From Chryseobacterium rhizosphaerae (GTDB lineage: Bacteria; Bacteroidota; Bacteroidia; Flavobacteriales; Weeksellaceae), in contig NZ_QNUF01000032.1 in NCBI RefSeq assembly GCF_003385455.1, positions 1-55,650 of the forward strand: a DNA stretch of 55,650 nt. Direction: 5' to 3'. The notes beneath the pieces were generated by a model. That model ran no database searches and was not told where the DNA came from. It saw only the letters and a program-made list of their open reading frames with translations. Below, piece after piece: positions 15,470-23,854 of the stretch (its first letter is position 1; each line of letters starts with the position of its first letter). Made by a program: the position numbers and the translations under genes.

Positions 15470-16798
15470 ATGAATCATAAACCCATCGAAGGTTTTTCCA
15501 AGCTACCTAAGCAAGGGAAAATCGACTGGCTCGTAAACGAATATCTTGAAGGAAATCAGGACTACCAACATATATTAAAACAATATTGGAATGATGATGC
15601 AGATCTTCAGAAACTTCATGAGGAGTTTTCTGAAAATACGATTTCCAACTTTTATATGCCTTACGGAATTGCTCCGAACTTTTTAATTGATGGAAAACTA
15701 TTGGCACTTCCAATGGCTGTGGAAGAAAGTTCTGTAGTTGCTGCCGCTTCCAAAGCTGCTAAATTCTGGATTGATAAAGGTGGTTTTAAAACAACGATTA
15801 TCAACACTGAAAAACTGGGTCATACCCATTTTATATTTAATATTGAGCCTCACAAATTATTGCATTTCTTTAATTTCAATTTGAAGAAAAAATTATTTGA
15901 AGCTACAGAAGACATTACGGCCAATATGAGAAAACGTGGCGGTGGAATTCTAAACATCAGCCTGATTGATAAAACGGCAGAAATGCCTAATTACTATCAG
16001 CTTAAAGCCAGTTTTGATACGGTAGATTCAATGGGAGCAAACTTTATCAACTCATGTCTTGAGCAGTTTGGAAAAACTTTGAGACAGGAGGTGGCAACCA
16101 GTGATGACTTTAGTCAGGAAGAAAAAAATTCATTGCAGATTGTTATGAATATCCTTTCCAACTTTACTCCTGACTGTGTGGTAAGAGCTGAGGTTTCTTG
16201 TAAAATGGAAGATTTAAAGGATGACAGTGGAATTTCTCCTGAAGAATTTGCAGCTAAGTTTAAACAGGCCGTTACCATTGCTGAAATTGAACCTTACCGT
16301 GCAACTACTCACAATAAAGGAGTAATGAATGGGGTAGATGCTGTAGTGATTGCAACCGGAAATGATTTCAGAGCAACAGAAGCCTGTGCTCATGCTTATG
16401 CAGCAAGAGACGGACAATACCGATCCCTGACTCACTGTACAACAGATAACGGGGTTTTTAGATTCTGGATCGATCTTCCGATTTCTGTGGGAGTAGTAGG
16501 AGGGTTGACTAACCTTCATCCCTTAGTTAAATTCTCTTTGGCCTTACTTGGAAAACCTTCTGCACAAGAGCTAATGAGTATTTTAGCCGTTTCAGGTCTG
16601 GCTCAAAACTTCGGTGCACTGCGCTCTCTGGTAACGACAGGTATTCAGAAAGGTCATATGAAAATGCACTTATTGAATATCTTAAACCAATTGGGAGCTA
16701 CAGAAGAAGAAAAACATCATTTTGTTACCTATTTTAAAGATAAAACGGTAAGCCATCATGAGGTCATCAATGAGTTTAACAGAATGAGAGAAAACTAA
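15470..16798 (+). CDS. Hydroxymethylglutaryl-CoA reductase (class II)
   Basis: Reduces HMG-CoA to mevalonate in the isoprenoid pathway, or runs in the opposite sense in degradative versions. The 442-residue length and motifs fit class II enzymes: EESSVVAAASKAAKFW near residue 83 (HMG-CoA-binding Glu), DSMGANFINS near 185 and GNDFRATEACAHAYAARDGQ near 298. The start at 15470 (MNHKPIEGFSKLP) is used; the longer frame from 15389 adds a leader unlike the family. It heads a tightly packed five-gene run (15470-19722), although the genes behind it have no clear pathway link. Flavobacteriia generally use the mevalonate pathway, so a biosynthetic role is likely. Confidence 0.95.
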   Translation: MNHKPIEGFSKLPKQGKIDWLVNEYLEGNQDYQHILKQYWNDDADLQKLHEEFSENTISNFYMPYGIAPNFLIDGKLLALPMAVEESSVVAAASKAAKFWIDKGGFKTTIINTEKLGHTHFIFNIEPHKLLHFFNFNLKKKLFEATEDITANMRKRGGGILNISLIDKTAEMPNYYQLKASFDTVDSMGANFINSCLEQFGKTLRQEVATSDDFSQEEKNSLQIVMNILSNFTPDCVVRAEVSCKMEDLKDDSGISPEEFAAKFKQAVTIAEIEPYRATTHNKGVMNGVDAVVIATGNDFRATEACAHAYAARDGQYRSLTHCTTDNGVFRFWIDLPISVGVVGGLTNLHPLVKFSLALLGKPSAQELMSILAVSGLAQNFGALRSLVTTGIQKGHMKMHLLNILNQLGATEEEKHHFVTYFKDKTVSHHEVINEFNRMREN

Positions 16799-16965
16799 TG
16801 TTACAGATCATTTTGCCCATAGTATTTCTCATCTTCGGAATTTTTTTGAAGAAAACGAATATGGAAGGCTTTAAAGGTTCCAAAAGATTTGCCAATATGT
16901 TTATTATACTGGGAATCTCTACATTGGTTGCCAAGTTTATTTTAATATATCTAAAATCAAAATAG
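16798..16965 (+). CDS. Small membrane protein, 55 residues
   Basis: Its ATG overlaps the HMG-CoA reductase stop (TAATG) and its TAG overlaps the GTG of the next gene, so it is translationally coupled on both sides. The product begins MLQIILPIVFLIFGIFLKK (first membrane helix), has a short basic loop with NMEGFKGSKRFAN, then a second helix (MFIILGISTLVAKFILIYL) and a basic tail. Overlaps at both ends and two clean helices argue that it is a real gene. The function is unknown. Confidence 0.8.
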   Translation: MLQIILPIVFLIFGIFLKKTNMEGFKGSKRFANMFIILGISTLVAKFILIYLKSK

Positions 16966-18053
16966 TGAAAAAAAGCATCTTATTCTTTCTGTTGATTTCC
17001 GGCTTAAGTTTTTCGCAGCAAAAAAATCTGAAAATAAATTTTTTACAGCCGAAATCTGAAAATTGTTATTTTCCTGTGGTTTCTTATCCGGACCAGCCAA
17101 CAATAGAAAATAAGATCAATACTTTTTTACAGGTTGATCAGCTGGAATATGTTCCCGGATCAGGAGGAAATCCTTTTAAGCTGGTTTCCGGCGGAAAGAC
17201 TTCTTACTCCAACTATGTTCATTTTTATAGTTGGGAAAAGAGGGAGACTCCAAAGAATATTCTGTGTCTTGCCATAGATGGTGAAGCTTCCGGAGCCTAT
17301 CCGGAAAATTTCATGATCTGGAAGAACTTTGATCTGAGAACCGGAAATTTGATCAACATTCAGGATCTTTTTCAGCCCAATGCTGTTAAAATAGTGGAAG
17401 GCATCATTCAGAAAAGAATAAGAAAAAATATTAATGACTTTCTCACGCAGTTAAGATCGGAGAAAAATCCTTCACAGGAAGTCTTAGATCAGATTGCTCT
17501 GTATGAAGGTTGCTATACTGATTATACTTTAGATGGAATCAAGTTTTTTTTCACGGAAGAAAAGCTGAAGTTTATTGCCGGAAGATGTGCGAACCACGCG
17601 ATGAGAGCACTGGATGAACTGGACGATCATGTTATTGAGTTTCCTTATAAAGAACTGGAGAACTATTGGAGCCCTTATGCCAGAAATTTACTTAACGGGT
17701 CTGAAAAACTGGAAAAAACCAGCTTCAGAAACAAGCTGTACAGAGGGAAAATTGATGGGAAATATCCGGTTACAGTGCTTATTAAAGACTTTTATGCTGC
17801 TAAAGATACGAACGAAGAAAGTTCTTTTTCTGCAGTGTATTGGTATGATAAAAGTAAGAAACTGATTGAGTGGAACGGAAAGATGAAAGGAAACCATATT
17901 TCAATTACTGAAAGTGAGTATTACAGCCAGGAAACAAATCAATGGATTTTGAAAGCCTTTGTAGAAGCAGACATGAACGGAAAAAAAATTGTAGGAACCT
18001 GGCAAGATTATAATACAAAAAAATATTTAACTCTAGAATTAGAAGAATTATAA
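16965..18053 (+). CDS. Secreted protein, possibly DUF3298/RsiV-like
   Basis: Uses a GTG start overlapping the preceding stop. The 362-residue product has a signal peptide (MKKSILFFLLISGLSFSQQ) and a periplasmic body. The segments YVHFYSWEKRETPKNILCL, FMIWKNFDLRTGNLINIQDLF and KFFFTEEKLKFI recall DUF3298 proteins, in which an alternation of 'formatted' strands precedes 'dl f' segments, but the match is loose. The C-terminal 120 residues (from about SEKLEKTSF) look like a separate beta-rich domain with repeated KxxIxWNGKMKGNHISI-type strands. The role is unknown; it is cotranscribed with its neighbours. Confidence 0.7.
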   Translation: MKKSILFFLLISGLSFSQQKNLKINFLQPKSENCYFPVVSYPDQPTIENKINTFLQVDQLEYVPGSGGNPFKLVSGGKTSYSNYVHFYSWEKRETPKNILCLAIDGEASGAYPENFMIWKNFDLRTGNLINIQDLFQPNAVKIVEGIIQKRIRKNINDFLTQLRSEKNPSQEVLDQIALYEGCYTDYTLDGIKFFFTEEKLKFIAGRCANHAMRALDELDDHVIEFPYKELENYWSPYARNLLNGSEKLEKTSFRNKLYRGKIDGKYPVTVLIKDFYAAKDTNEESSFSAVYWYDKSKKLIEWNGKMKGNHISITESEYYSQETNQWILKAFVEADMNGKKIVGTWQDYNTKKYLTLELEEL

Positions 18054-18054
18054 A

Positions 18055-18441
18055 ATGAAGACAATTACTTTAGTTTTTGGTGCGGTCTACGGAATGATAT
18101 CTGTGATCCTTGGTGCATTCGGTGCACATGCCTTAAAGAAAATATTAGCTGTGGAAAGACTGGAAAGTTTTGAAACGGGAGTGAGATATCAGATGTATGC
18201 AGCATTTTTCCTGTTGATTATCGGGTACATTTTAAAATTTGAAACCTCTACTGAAAAATGGACCTCTATTTTAATGATTGCAGGAACACTATTATTCTCT
18301 GTAAGCATCTATTTCCTGAGTATGCAGGACTATTTAGGAGTTAACCTTAAATTCTTAGGACCTATCACGCCGCTTGGAGGCCTGATGATGATCTTAAGCT
18401 GGGCAATGCTTATTCTTTACTTTGCTAAAAATAAGATCTAA
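18055..18441 (+). CDS. DUF423 membrane protein (YgdD family)
   Basis: A 128-residue integral membrane protein with four predicted helices and the family hallmark GAFGAHALKK at about residues 21-30, followed by ERLESFETGVRYQMYAA and later FLGPITPLGGLMMI. The function of the family is not established. It starts one base after the stop of the secreted-protein gene and ends three bases before the ClC-type channel gene. Confidence 0.93.
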   Translation: MKTITLVFGAVYGMISVILGAFGAHALKKILAVERLESFETGVRYQMYAAFFLLIIGYILKFETSTEKWTSILMIAGTLLFSVSIYFLSMQDYLGVNLKFLGPITPLGGLMMILSWAMLILYFAKNKI

Positions 18442-18444
18442 ATA

Positions 18445-19722
18445 ATGAAGATCAACAGAAGAAGACGGCTTATAAGAACATTCAACCTTTTGGATCAGCC
18501 GATGAGGTTTAATCCGTTTGTTTTTAGCCGTACTTTTTTCATGTGGGCCTTTACGGGGCTCGTAGGGGGAGTTATTGCCGGTGGATACTGGATTGTACTG
18601 GAACATTTTACCGAATTGCTGGCTCATTTTCAAGGATGGATGGTAATTCCTACGATGGCAATTTGTGGTCTTTTGGCAGGGTTGGTCATTCACTTCATTG
18701 GTGATCCCGGAGAAATTCATCTGATCGTTAATAACATCAGGTTTAATAAAGGAAAACTGGAACCGAAGAATAATCCTTCCATGATCCTTTCATCACTTTT
18801 CTGTGTAGCTTCAGGAGGAAGTTTAGGACCGGAAGCACCCCTGGTGCAGGTAACGGGCTCCACAGGAACATGGTTGGGGAAAATTTTCAGGCTGAAAGGT
18901 GAAGAATTACGTTCTTTAAGTATTGCAGGGATGGCTTCAGGTTTTACAGCCTTATTTGGAGCACCTCTGGGAGGAAGTCTTTTCTCCCTTGAAATCTTGC
19001 ATCATAAACATGCCGTGGAATATTATAAAGCGATTATTCCTGCATTGGTAGCCAGCTGTTTCAGTTACCTTATGTTTGCTTTAATTATCCATTTGGGAAT
19101 TGGGGCAACATGGGATTTGAAAGCTTATCACTATGCTGGAGTATATGATTTTGCCTATGCTACAGCATTTGGAATTGTAGGAACCCTATTCGGCTGGATT
19201 TTTATTTTTGTAGTGAAATTTTTTAAAAAAATTTTTGAATACAGAAAGTTCCCGATCTATATTAAAACATTTGCAGGTGGGGTTATCTTAGGGATTATAG
19301 CGTATAATTTTCCTATCACAAGATATTTTGGACATAATGAAATCAATCAGCTGATCGGTGGGAATTTTGGACTGAACTTCCTGATCTTAGTTCTGGTATT
19401 TAAAATCCTGGCTATTGCTATTACAGTAACCTCCGGATGGAGAGGTGGTTTTATCATTCCATTGTTTTTTGTAGGAACAACATTAGGGTTGATTATTCAT
19501 AATTTGTTTCCGACAGTCGATACTACTTTAGCTATCGTAAGCTGTATGGCTGCCATCAATGCGTGTGTGACGAGAACACCCATGAGCACCACCATTATTT
19601 TGGGAACACTCACAGGGTTTACTTATTTCGTACCCATATTGTTCGCCAGTCTTACAGGATATTTTCTGGCTCCAAGAATTCCGTTTATCGGATCGCAGTC
19701 TGAAAAATTAGCGGAAGAATAG
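18445..19722 (+). CDS. ClC-family chloride channel or transporter
   Basis: A 425-residue polytopic inner-membrane protein of the ClC family, close to the bacterial core length without a CBS pair. The filter motif reads GGSLGPEAPLVQV near residue 128, in place of GREGPT, and GWRGGFIIPLFF near 332 is the GxFxP equivalent. The position of the gating/proton glutamate in the classical motif is leucine here (G-S-L-G-P), while a glutamate follows the proline. This variant occurs in a bacterial ClC subfamily. Transport mode, channel or exchanger, and ion selectivity cannot be inferred. It is the last gene of the five-gene run. Confidence 0.9.
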   Translation: MKINRRRRLIRTFNLLDQPMRFNPFVFSRTFFMWAFTGLVGGVIAGGYWIVLEHFTELLAHFQGWMVIPTMAICGLLAGLVIHFIGDPGEIHLIVNNIRFNKGKLEPKNNPSMILSSLFCVASGGSLGPEAPLVQVTGSTGTWLGKIFRLKGEELRSLSIAGMASGFTALFGAPLGGSLFSLEILHHKHAVEYYKAIIPALVASCFSYLMFALIIHLGIGATWDLKAYHYAGVYDFAYATAFGIVGTLFGWIFIFVVKFFKKIFEYRKFPIYIKTFAGGVILGIIAYNFPITRYFGHNEINQLIGGNFGLNFLILVLVFKILAIAITVTSGWRGGFIIPLFFVGTTLGLIIHNLFPTVDTTLAIVSCMAAINACVTRTPMSTTIILGTLTGFTYFVPILFASLTGYFLAPRIPFIGSQSEKLAEE

Positions 19723-19784
19723 GGGATTTATATTAACATGTCAAAAATCAAGGTAAGTAATCTTTAATTTTTGAATGAAGAATC

Positions 19785-19814
19785 TTGAACTTCCGTGTCT
19801 TTTTAGTAAATTTG
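19785..19814 (+). promoter_or_regulatory. sucC promoter
   Basis: TTG at 19785-19787, a 19-bp spacer and TAAATTTG at 19807-19814: an exact match to the Bacteroidota housekeeping consensus. It lies 38 bp upstream of the sucC start, leaving a short AT-rich leader. Confidence 0.85.
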
Positions 19815-19852
19815 TCAACCTTTAAATTTTTAAATAAAATAATAAAAATAAT

Positions 19853-21043
19853 ATGAATCTTCACGAGTATCAATCAAAAGAGATTTTATCAAAGTATGGA
19901 GTAGCTATCCAACGTGGTTTCGTTGCAAACAACGTAGATGAAGCTGTAGCAGCTGCTGAAAAATTGACTGCTGAAACTGGAGCTCAGGCTTGGGTTGTAA
20001 AAGCACAGATTCACGCAGGTGGTCGTGGTAAAGGAGGTGGTGTTAAGTTTTCTCCAAACATGGATAAACTTAAAGAAAACGCTCAGAATATCATCGGAAT
20101 GCAGTTGGTAACTCCACAAACGTCTGCTGAAGGTAAAAAAGTACACTCTGTTTTGGTTGCAGAAGATGTTTATTATCCTGGAGAATCTGAAACTAAAGAA
20201 TTTTATGTTTCTATTCTTTTAGATAGAGCTGAAGGAAAAAATACAATTGTATATTCTACTGAAGGAGGAATGGATATTGAGCACGTTGCAGAAGTAACTC
20301 CTCATTTGATCCACAACGAACTTATTGACCCTGCGTTAGGTCTTCAAGGTTTCCAGGCTAGAAAAATTGCTTTCAACTTAGGTCTTGAAGGAAATGCTTT
20401 TAAAGAATTTGTGAAATTTATTTCATCTCTTTACAATGCTTACACAGGAATTGATGCTTCTCTTTTCGAAATTAACCCTGTATTAAAAACTTCTGATAAC
20501 AAAATTATCGCTGTTGATGCTAAAGTAACTTTAGATGGTAACTCATTATTCCGTCACAAAGATCTTGAAGCTTTAAGAGATACAAGAGAAGAAGATCCTA
20601 TCGATGTTGAAGCTGGTGAAGCTGGTCTTAACTTCGTAAAATTAGATGGTAACGTTGCTTGTATGGTAAACGGAGCTGGTCTTGCAATGGCAACTATGGA
20701 TATCATCAAATTATCAGGTGGTAACCCTGCTAACTTCCTTGACGTAGGTGGTACTGCTGATGCTCAGAGAGTACAGACTGCTTTTGGAATTATCTTAAGA
20801 GATCCAAACGTAAAAGCTATCCTGATCAACATCTTCGGAGGTATCGTAAGATGTGACAGAGTAGCTCAAGGGGTTGTAGATGCTTACAAAGCTATGGGAA
20901 GCCTTCCAGTTCCATTGATCGTAAGATTACAGGGAACTAACGCTGTAGAAGCTAAAAAATTAATTGATGAGTCTGGTCTTCCGGTACACTCTGCAATTAC
21001 TTTAGAAGAAGCTGCAAACAAAGTAAAAGAAGTTTTAGCGTAA
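19853..21043 (+). CDS. sucC: Succinate-CoA ligase (ADP-forming) subunit beta
   Basis: Catalyses, with the alpha subunit, the interconversion of succinyl-CoA and succinate with phosphorylation of a nucleotide in the TCA cycle. At 396 residues it has the family length. The N-terminal ATP-grasp domain starts MNLHEYQSKEILSKYGV and has the glycine loop HAGGRGKGGGVKF near residue 50; the C-terminal ligase domain has NIFGGIVRCDRVAQGV near 325 and NFLDVGGTAD near 285. sucD is not adjacent, so the two subunits are encoded apart. A perfect promoter precedes it and a strong terminator follows. Confidence 0.98.
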   Translation: MNLHEYQSKEILSKYGVAIQRGFVANNVDEAVAAAEKLTAETGAQAWVVKAQIHAGGRGKGGGVKFSPNMDKLKENAQNIIGMQLVTPQTSAEGKKVHSVLVAEDVYYPGESETKEFYVSILLDRAEGKNTIVYSTEGGMDIEHVAEVTPHLIHNELIDPALGLQGFQARKIAFNLGLEGNAFKEFVKFISSLYNAYTGIDASLFEINPVLKTSDNKIIAVDAKVTLDGNSLFRHKDLEALRDTREEDPIDVEAGEAGLNFVKLDGNVACMVNGAGLAMATMDIIKLSGGNPANFLDVGGTADAQRVQTAFGIILRDPNVKAILINIFGGIVRCDRVAQGVVDAYKAMGSLPVPLIVRLQGTNAVEAKKLIDESGLPVHSAITLEEAANKVKEVLA

Positions 21044-21067
21044 TCTAAAATTTTTATATAAAATAGA

Positions 21068-21097
21068 AAACCGTTTCATTTTTGAAACGGTTTTTTT
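21068..21097 (+). terminator. sucC terminator
   Basis: An 11-bp perfect stem AAACCGTTTCA / TGAAACGGTTT (21068-21078, 21083-21093), with a T4 loop and a run of seven Ts. Confidence 0.9.
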
Positions 21098-21222
21098 GTT
21101 TGAAAACCGCAAAGAATATTAAACTGTGTGCTGTTTTTAAGATGTGGTTTTAGGACTATTTTCGAACTGTGTATAAATCTGTATCGCCTTAGCATTGATC
21201 CGGCCTATCCAATATTCTAAAA

Positions 21223-21253
21223 AAAGACCACTTCAATTGTTGAAGCAGTCTTT
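21223..21253 (-). terminator. Terminator of the MscS-type gene
   Basis: AAAGAC..CTTCAA pairs with TTGAAG..GTCTTT with a two-base internal mismatch. The A-run at 21219-21225 gives Ts on the minus strand. It lies about 20 bp past the stop of the gene that starts at 22158. Confidence 0.7.
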
Positions 21254-21273
21254 TATGTCTTTAAAGAATATTT

Positions 21274-22158
21274 TTATTTATCCTGATTCTCGGTTGCATT
21301 AGTTTCTCCACTGGTAATACTGATACTTGTAGGAGTTACCAGCTGGATCTTATCCACATCAAAACGCTCTTTAATACCTAAATAGGCTTTACTTCTTACC
21401 TGAGCCAGATTAGCACCTATTTTTATCCAGAATTTTACCTGAAGGTTAAATGAACCCTGTTTTAAATCTGTAAAGATCACCTCTATGGTGTCCAGCTTAT
21501 CCACATTGTCCAGATTTTTAATGACATCCAAAATACTTTTCTGTGCCTTACTGATATCTTCATCAGCAGGAATTTCAAAGTTTAGGATGATTCTGCGTTG
21601 TGGAGACGCTGTAATATTATAGAATGGTGCATTAAAAACAACCTGATTGGGAATGTATGCTTTTTTCCCATCATCAGTAAGGATTTTTGTAGTTAAAAAA
21701 CCAATTTCCTGAACGGTTCCTGAGTGAGTGCCAATGGTAATATAATCTCCTACTTTAAAGGCCTTATCAATTCCAATAAGCATTCCTGAAAAAATACTTG
21801 AAACCAGATCTTTCAGGGCAACCCCTGCGATAACCCCTGCAACTCCCAAGCTCCCGATAAACTTCCAAAGGAAACCACTGAAGCCCATAATCTCAAGTGA
21901 AATAAAAGACCCAAACAGCATGATCAGAAATCTGAATACTCCGATCAGAGTAACTAAAGAACTCTCTTTTTTACTTTTTGGGAAGAATCTGTGGAATAAT
22001 TTTACTGCAATTAAACTTAAATACTTACTTGTGATGAGGAAAAAAGTAAATACTAAGATTCCCACAATAAGTTTAGGAGTGAGTTCGGCAAACGTTATAT
22101 ACCAGCTTTCCAATACTTTGTATACCAAGTCTACATAGCTGAGTCCTGTTTTCTCCAT
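21274..22158 (-). CDS. MscS-family mechanosensitive channel
   Basis: A 294-residue small-conductance mechanosensitive channel that releases solutes on hypo-osmotic shock. Three N-terminal helices are seen: around residues 20-45, 60-85 and the pore helix 90-118. The pore-lining stretch SLGVAGVIAGVALKDLVSSIFSGML is glycine/alanine-rich as in MscS, and the cytoplasmic beta domain follows with FKVGDYITIGTHSGTVQEIG and the YIPNQVVFNAPFYN motif. The C-terminal alpha/beta domain is complete. It is monocistronic and divergent from the peroxiredoxin gene. Confidence 0.93.
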   Translation of the reverse strand: MEKTGLSYVDLVYKVLESWYITFAELTPKLIVGILVFTFFLITSKYLSLIAVKLFHRFFPKSKKESSLVTLIGVFRFLIMLFGSFISLEIMGFSGFLWKFIGSLGVAGVIAGVALKDLVSSIFSGMLIGIDKAFKVGDYITIGTHSGTVQEIGFLTTKILTDDGKKAYIPNQVVFNAPFYNITASPQRRIILNFEIPADEDISKAQKSILDVIKNLDNVDKLDTIEVIFTDLKQGSFNLQVKFWIKIGANLAQVRSKAYLGIKERFDVDKIQLVTPTSISITSGETNATENQDK

Positions 22159-22197
22159 GAATTTTTTTAATAAAGATATAAATTTTCAGGAAAAATT

Positions 22198-22227
22198 TTG
22201 CTAGTTTCAAAAAGTCTACTAAATTTG
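22198..22227 (+). promoter_or_regulatory. Peroxiredoxin gene promoter
   Basis: TTG at 22198-22200, a 19-bp spacer and TAAATTTG at 22220-22227, an exact consensus match. It lies 23 bp upstream of the peroxiredoxin start, so the leader should be short. The element overlaps a palindrome. Confidence 0.85.
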
Positions 22228-22233
22228 TAGACT
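22213..22233. promoter_or_regulatory. Palindromic operator over the peroxiredoxin -7 element
   Basis: AGTCTAC-TAAATTT-GTAGACT is a perfect 7-bp inverted repeat with a 7-bp centre that is itself the -7 element. A protein bound here would block RNA polymerase, so repression is the likely mode. The regulator is unknown; Rrf2-type redox regulators use sites of similar size, but this is inference. Confidence 0.7.
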
Positions 22234-22250
22234 AACAAACGCGAAATAAT

Positions 22251-22886
22251 ATGTCAATTAAACTAGGAGATACAGCACCGAACTTTCAGGCAGTCTCATC
22301 TTTAGGAGATATCAACTTCTATGATTATCTTGGAGATTCATGGGGAATTTTATTTTCACATCCGGCAGATTATACTCCGGTTTGCACTACAGAGCTGGGC
22401 TATACGTCCAAGCTGCAGGCCGAATTTGCTGAGAGAGGAACAAAAGTGATTGCCCTGAGTGTAGATGAAGTAGAGGATCATCAAAACTGGATTAAAGATA
22501 TTAACGAAACTCAAGATACCCATGTAGCGTTTCCTATTATTGCTGATAAAGACAAAAAGGTGTCAGAACTGTATGATTTTATTCACCCGAATGCTTCTGC
22601 TACGGCTACAGTTCGCTCTTTGCTGATTATTGATCCTGCTAAAAAAGTGAGACTGATTATTACTTATCCTGCGTCTACAGGCAGAAATTTTAATGAAATT
22701 TTGAGGGTGCTGGATTCTTTACAGCTTACAGATACCCATCACGTTGCTACACCTGTTAACTGGGAATATGGTGATGACGTTATTATACCACCGGCAATAT
22801 CTACAGAAGAAGCCAGAGAAAAATTCCCTAAAGGAGTTACTGTCATAAAACCCTATCTGAGATATACGCCCCAGCCCAATACATGA
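22251..22886 (+). CDS. 1-Cys (Prx6-type) peroxiredoxin
   Basis: Reduces hydrogen peroxide and organic hydroperoxides via a single peroxidatic cysteine. The 211-residue length fits the Prx6 class. The active site is HPADYTPVCTTELG near residues 39-52, with the cysteine at about 47. The conserved arginine lies in the SATATVRSLLIIDP stretch, and the long C-terminal extension (residues 150-211, with TPVNWEYGDDVI) is typical of this class. There is no signal peptide, so it is cytosolic. It has its own strong promoter overlapped by a palindrome and ends at a bidirectional hairpin. Confidence 0.95.
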   Translation: MSIKLGDTAPNFQAVSSLGDINFYDYLGDSWGILFSHPADYTPVCTTELGYTSKLQAEFAERGTKVIALSVDEVEDHQNWIKDINETQDTHVAFPIIADKDKKVSELYDFIHPNASATATVRSLLIIDPAKKVRLIITYPASTGRNFNEILRVLDSLQLTDTHHVATPVNWEYGDDVIIPPAISTEEAREKFPKGVTVIKPYLRYTPQPNT

Positions 22887-22924
22887 TTTATTTGATTTTT
22901 TATAGTTTAGTTTTATTTGTACGA

Positions 22925-22957
22925 AAAGCGCCCTGAAAATAATTTTCAGGGCGCTTT
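22925..22957. terminator. Bidirectional terminator between peroxiredoxin and outer-membrane protein
   Basis: A very long perfect stem: AAAGCGCCCTGAAAAT with ATTTTCAGGGCGCTTT (22925-22940, 22942-22957). Both sides are flanked by T/A-rich runs, and it sits between two convergent genes. Confidence 0.9.
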
Positions 22958-22978
22958 CATTTTTATACGTATTTCTGA

Positions 22979-23569
22979 TTACTTAACGTCGTTGATAATT
23001 TGTTTTCCTTTAGACGTTGGAAGATAAATCTGGAACCCTAAACCAAAAGTAATTTTGTTGGTATAACCTCCGCTTCCGAATCCTGCATTAGCATCATATT
23101 TCACCAATCCTTCTAAACCAATGTTTGGTGTAATGAAATATGAATACCCAGGTCCAAATCCGAAGTTAAGTCCGTTAGAAGAAGAACCTCCTTTAGAGAT
23201 TGATGTTCCTCCAACACCTAAATTACCTTCTAGGAACCATCTTCCGTGGTGTAACAGATTGTTTACTCCCTGTTCTCCCGGATTAAGGTAATAACGTCCT
23301 AATGCTCCTACATTATACGTGAAAGTAGTGGGTGCATCTTTAGCTCCTTTGAATCCTAAATCTACATATCCCCCAATAGCAATGTTATCTTCAATAAAGT
23401 AAGCTCCTTTTGGCTGAATATTGAAATCATAACCACCTCCTTTATTTAAACCGAAGTTGGCGCCTGCAAGGTTACCACCTACCATCCAATTACCTTTTTG
23501 AATCTGAGCGTTTGCAGTTGCTGTTAAGCCTGCTACGGCTAATATCCCTGTTAAAATAAGTTTTTTCAT
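22979..23569 (-). CDS. Outer-membrane beta-barrel protein
   Basis: A 196-residue porin-like protein with a signal peptide (MKKLILTGILAVAGLTATA ending before QIQKGNW). The mature sequence alternates glycine-, tyrosine- and asparagine-rich strands: NWMVGGNLAGANFGL, GGYDFNIQPKGAYFIED, NIAIGGYVDLGFKG and a final strand ending in QIYLP. This is typical of small eight-stranded barrels (OMP_b-brl family) of Bacteroidota. Unusually, the last residue is not aromatic but lysine after KQIINDV. Its function is structural or unknown. It is monocistronic. Confidence 0.85.
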   Translation of the reverse strand: MKKLILTGILAVAGLTATANAQIQKGNWMVGGNLAGANFGLNKGGGYDFNIQPKGAYFIEDNIAIGGYVDLGFKGAKDAPTTFTYNVGALGRYYLNPGEQGVNNLLHHGRWFLEGNLGVGGTSISKGGSSSNGLNFGFGPGYSYFITPNIGLEGLVKYDANAGFGSGGYTNKITFGLGFQIYLPTSKGKQIINDVK

Positions 23570-23854
23570 AATTTATTATTTTAATAATTAAATGTTTATT
23601 ATTCACGAATTATAGAAAAAACAATAAATGTGCCAGACTCCTAATTTTAGATAATTTTTCAAAATTATTGTTAACAATATCAATGAGATAGAATTGATTT
23701 TTTTAACACAATTACTAAATATTTCGCAATTATATTAAATAAAATGAAACGCTCTAAATTGAATATTATTAATATTAGAGAGATTATCTATTCTCCTTTT
23801 ACTATTTATTTGTTTGGATTATAATTAGGAGGTATCAGGATATTTGAATTTTCT

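Noticed and set aside
21121..21220. Possible remnant of the 317-bp repeat after sucC
   Set aside because: Shares only short words (GCCTTAGC) and an A-run before a hairpin; too little to call.
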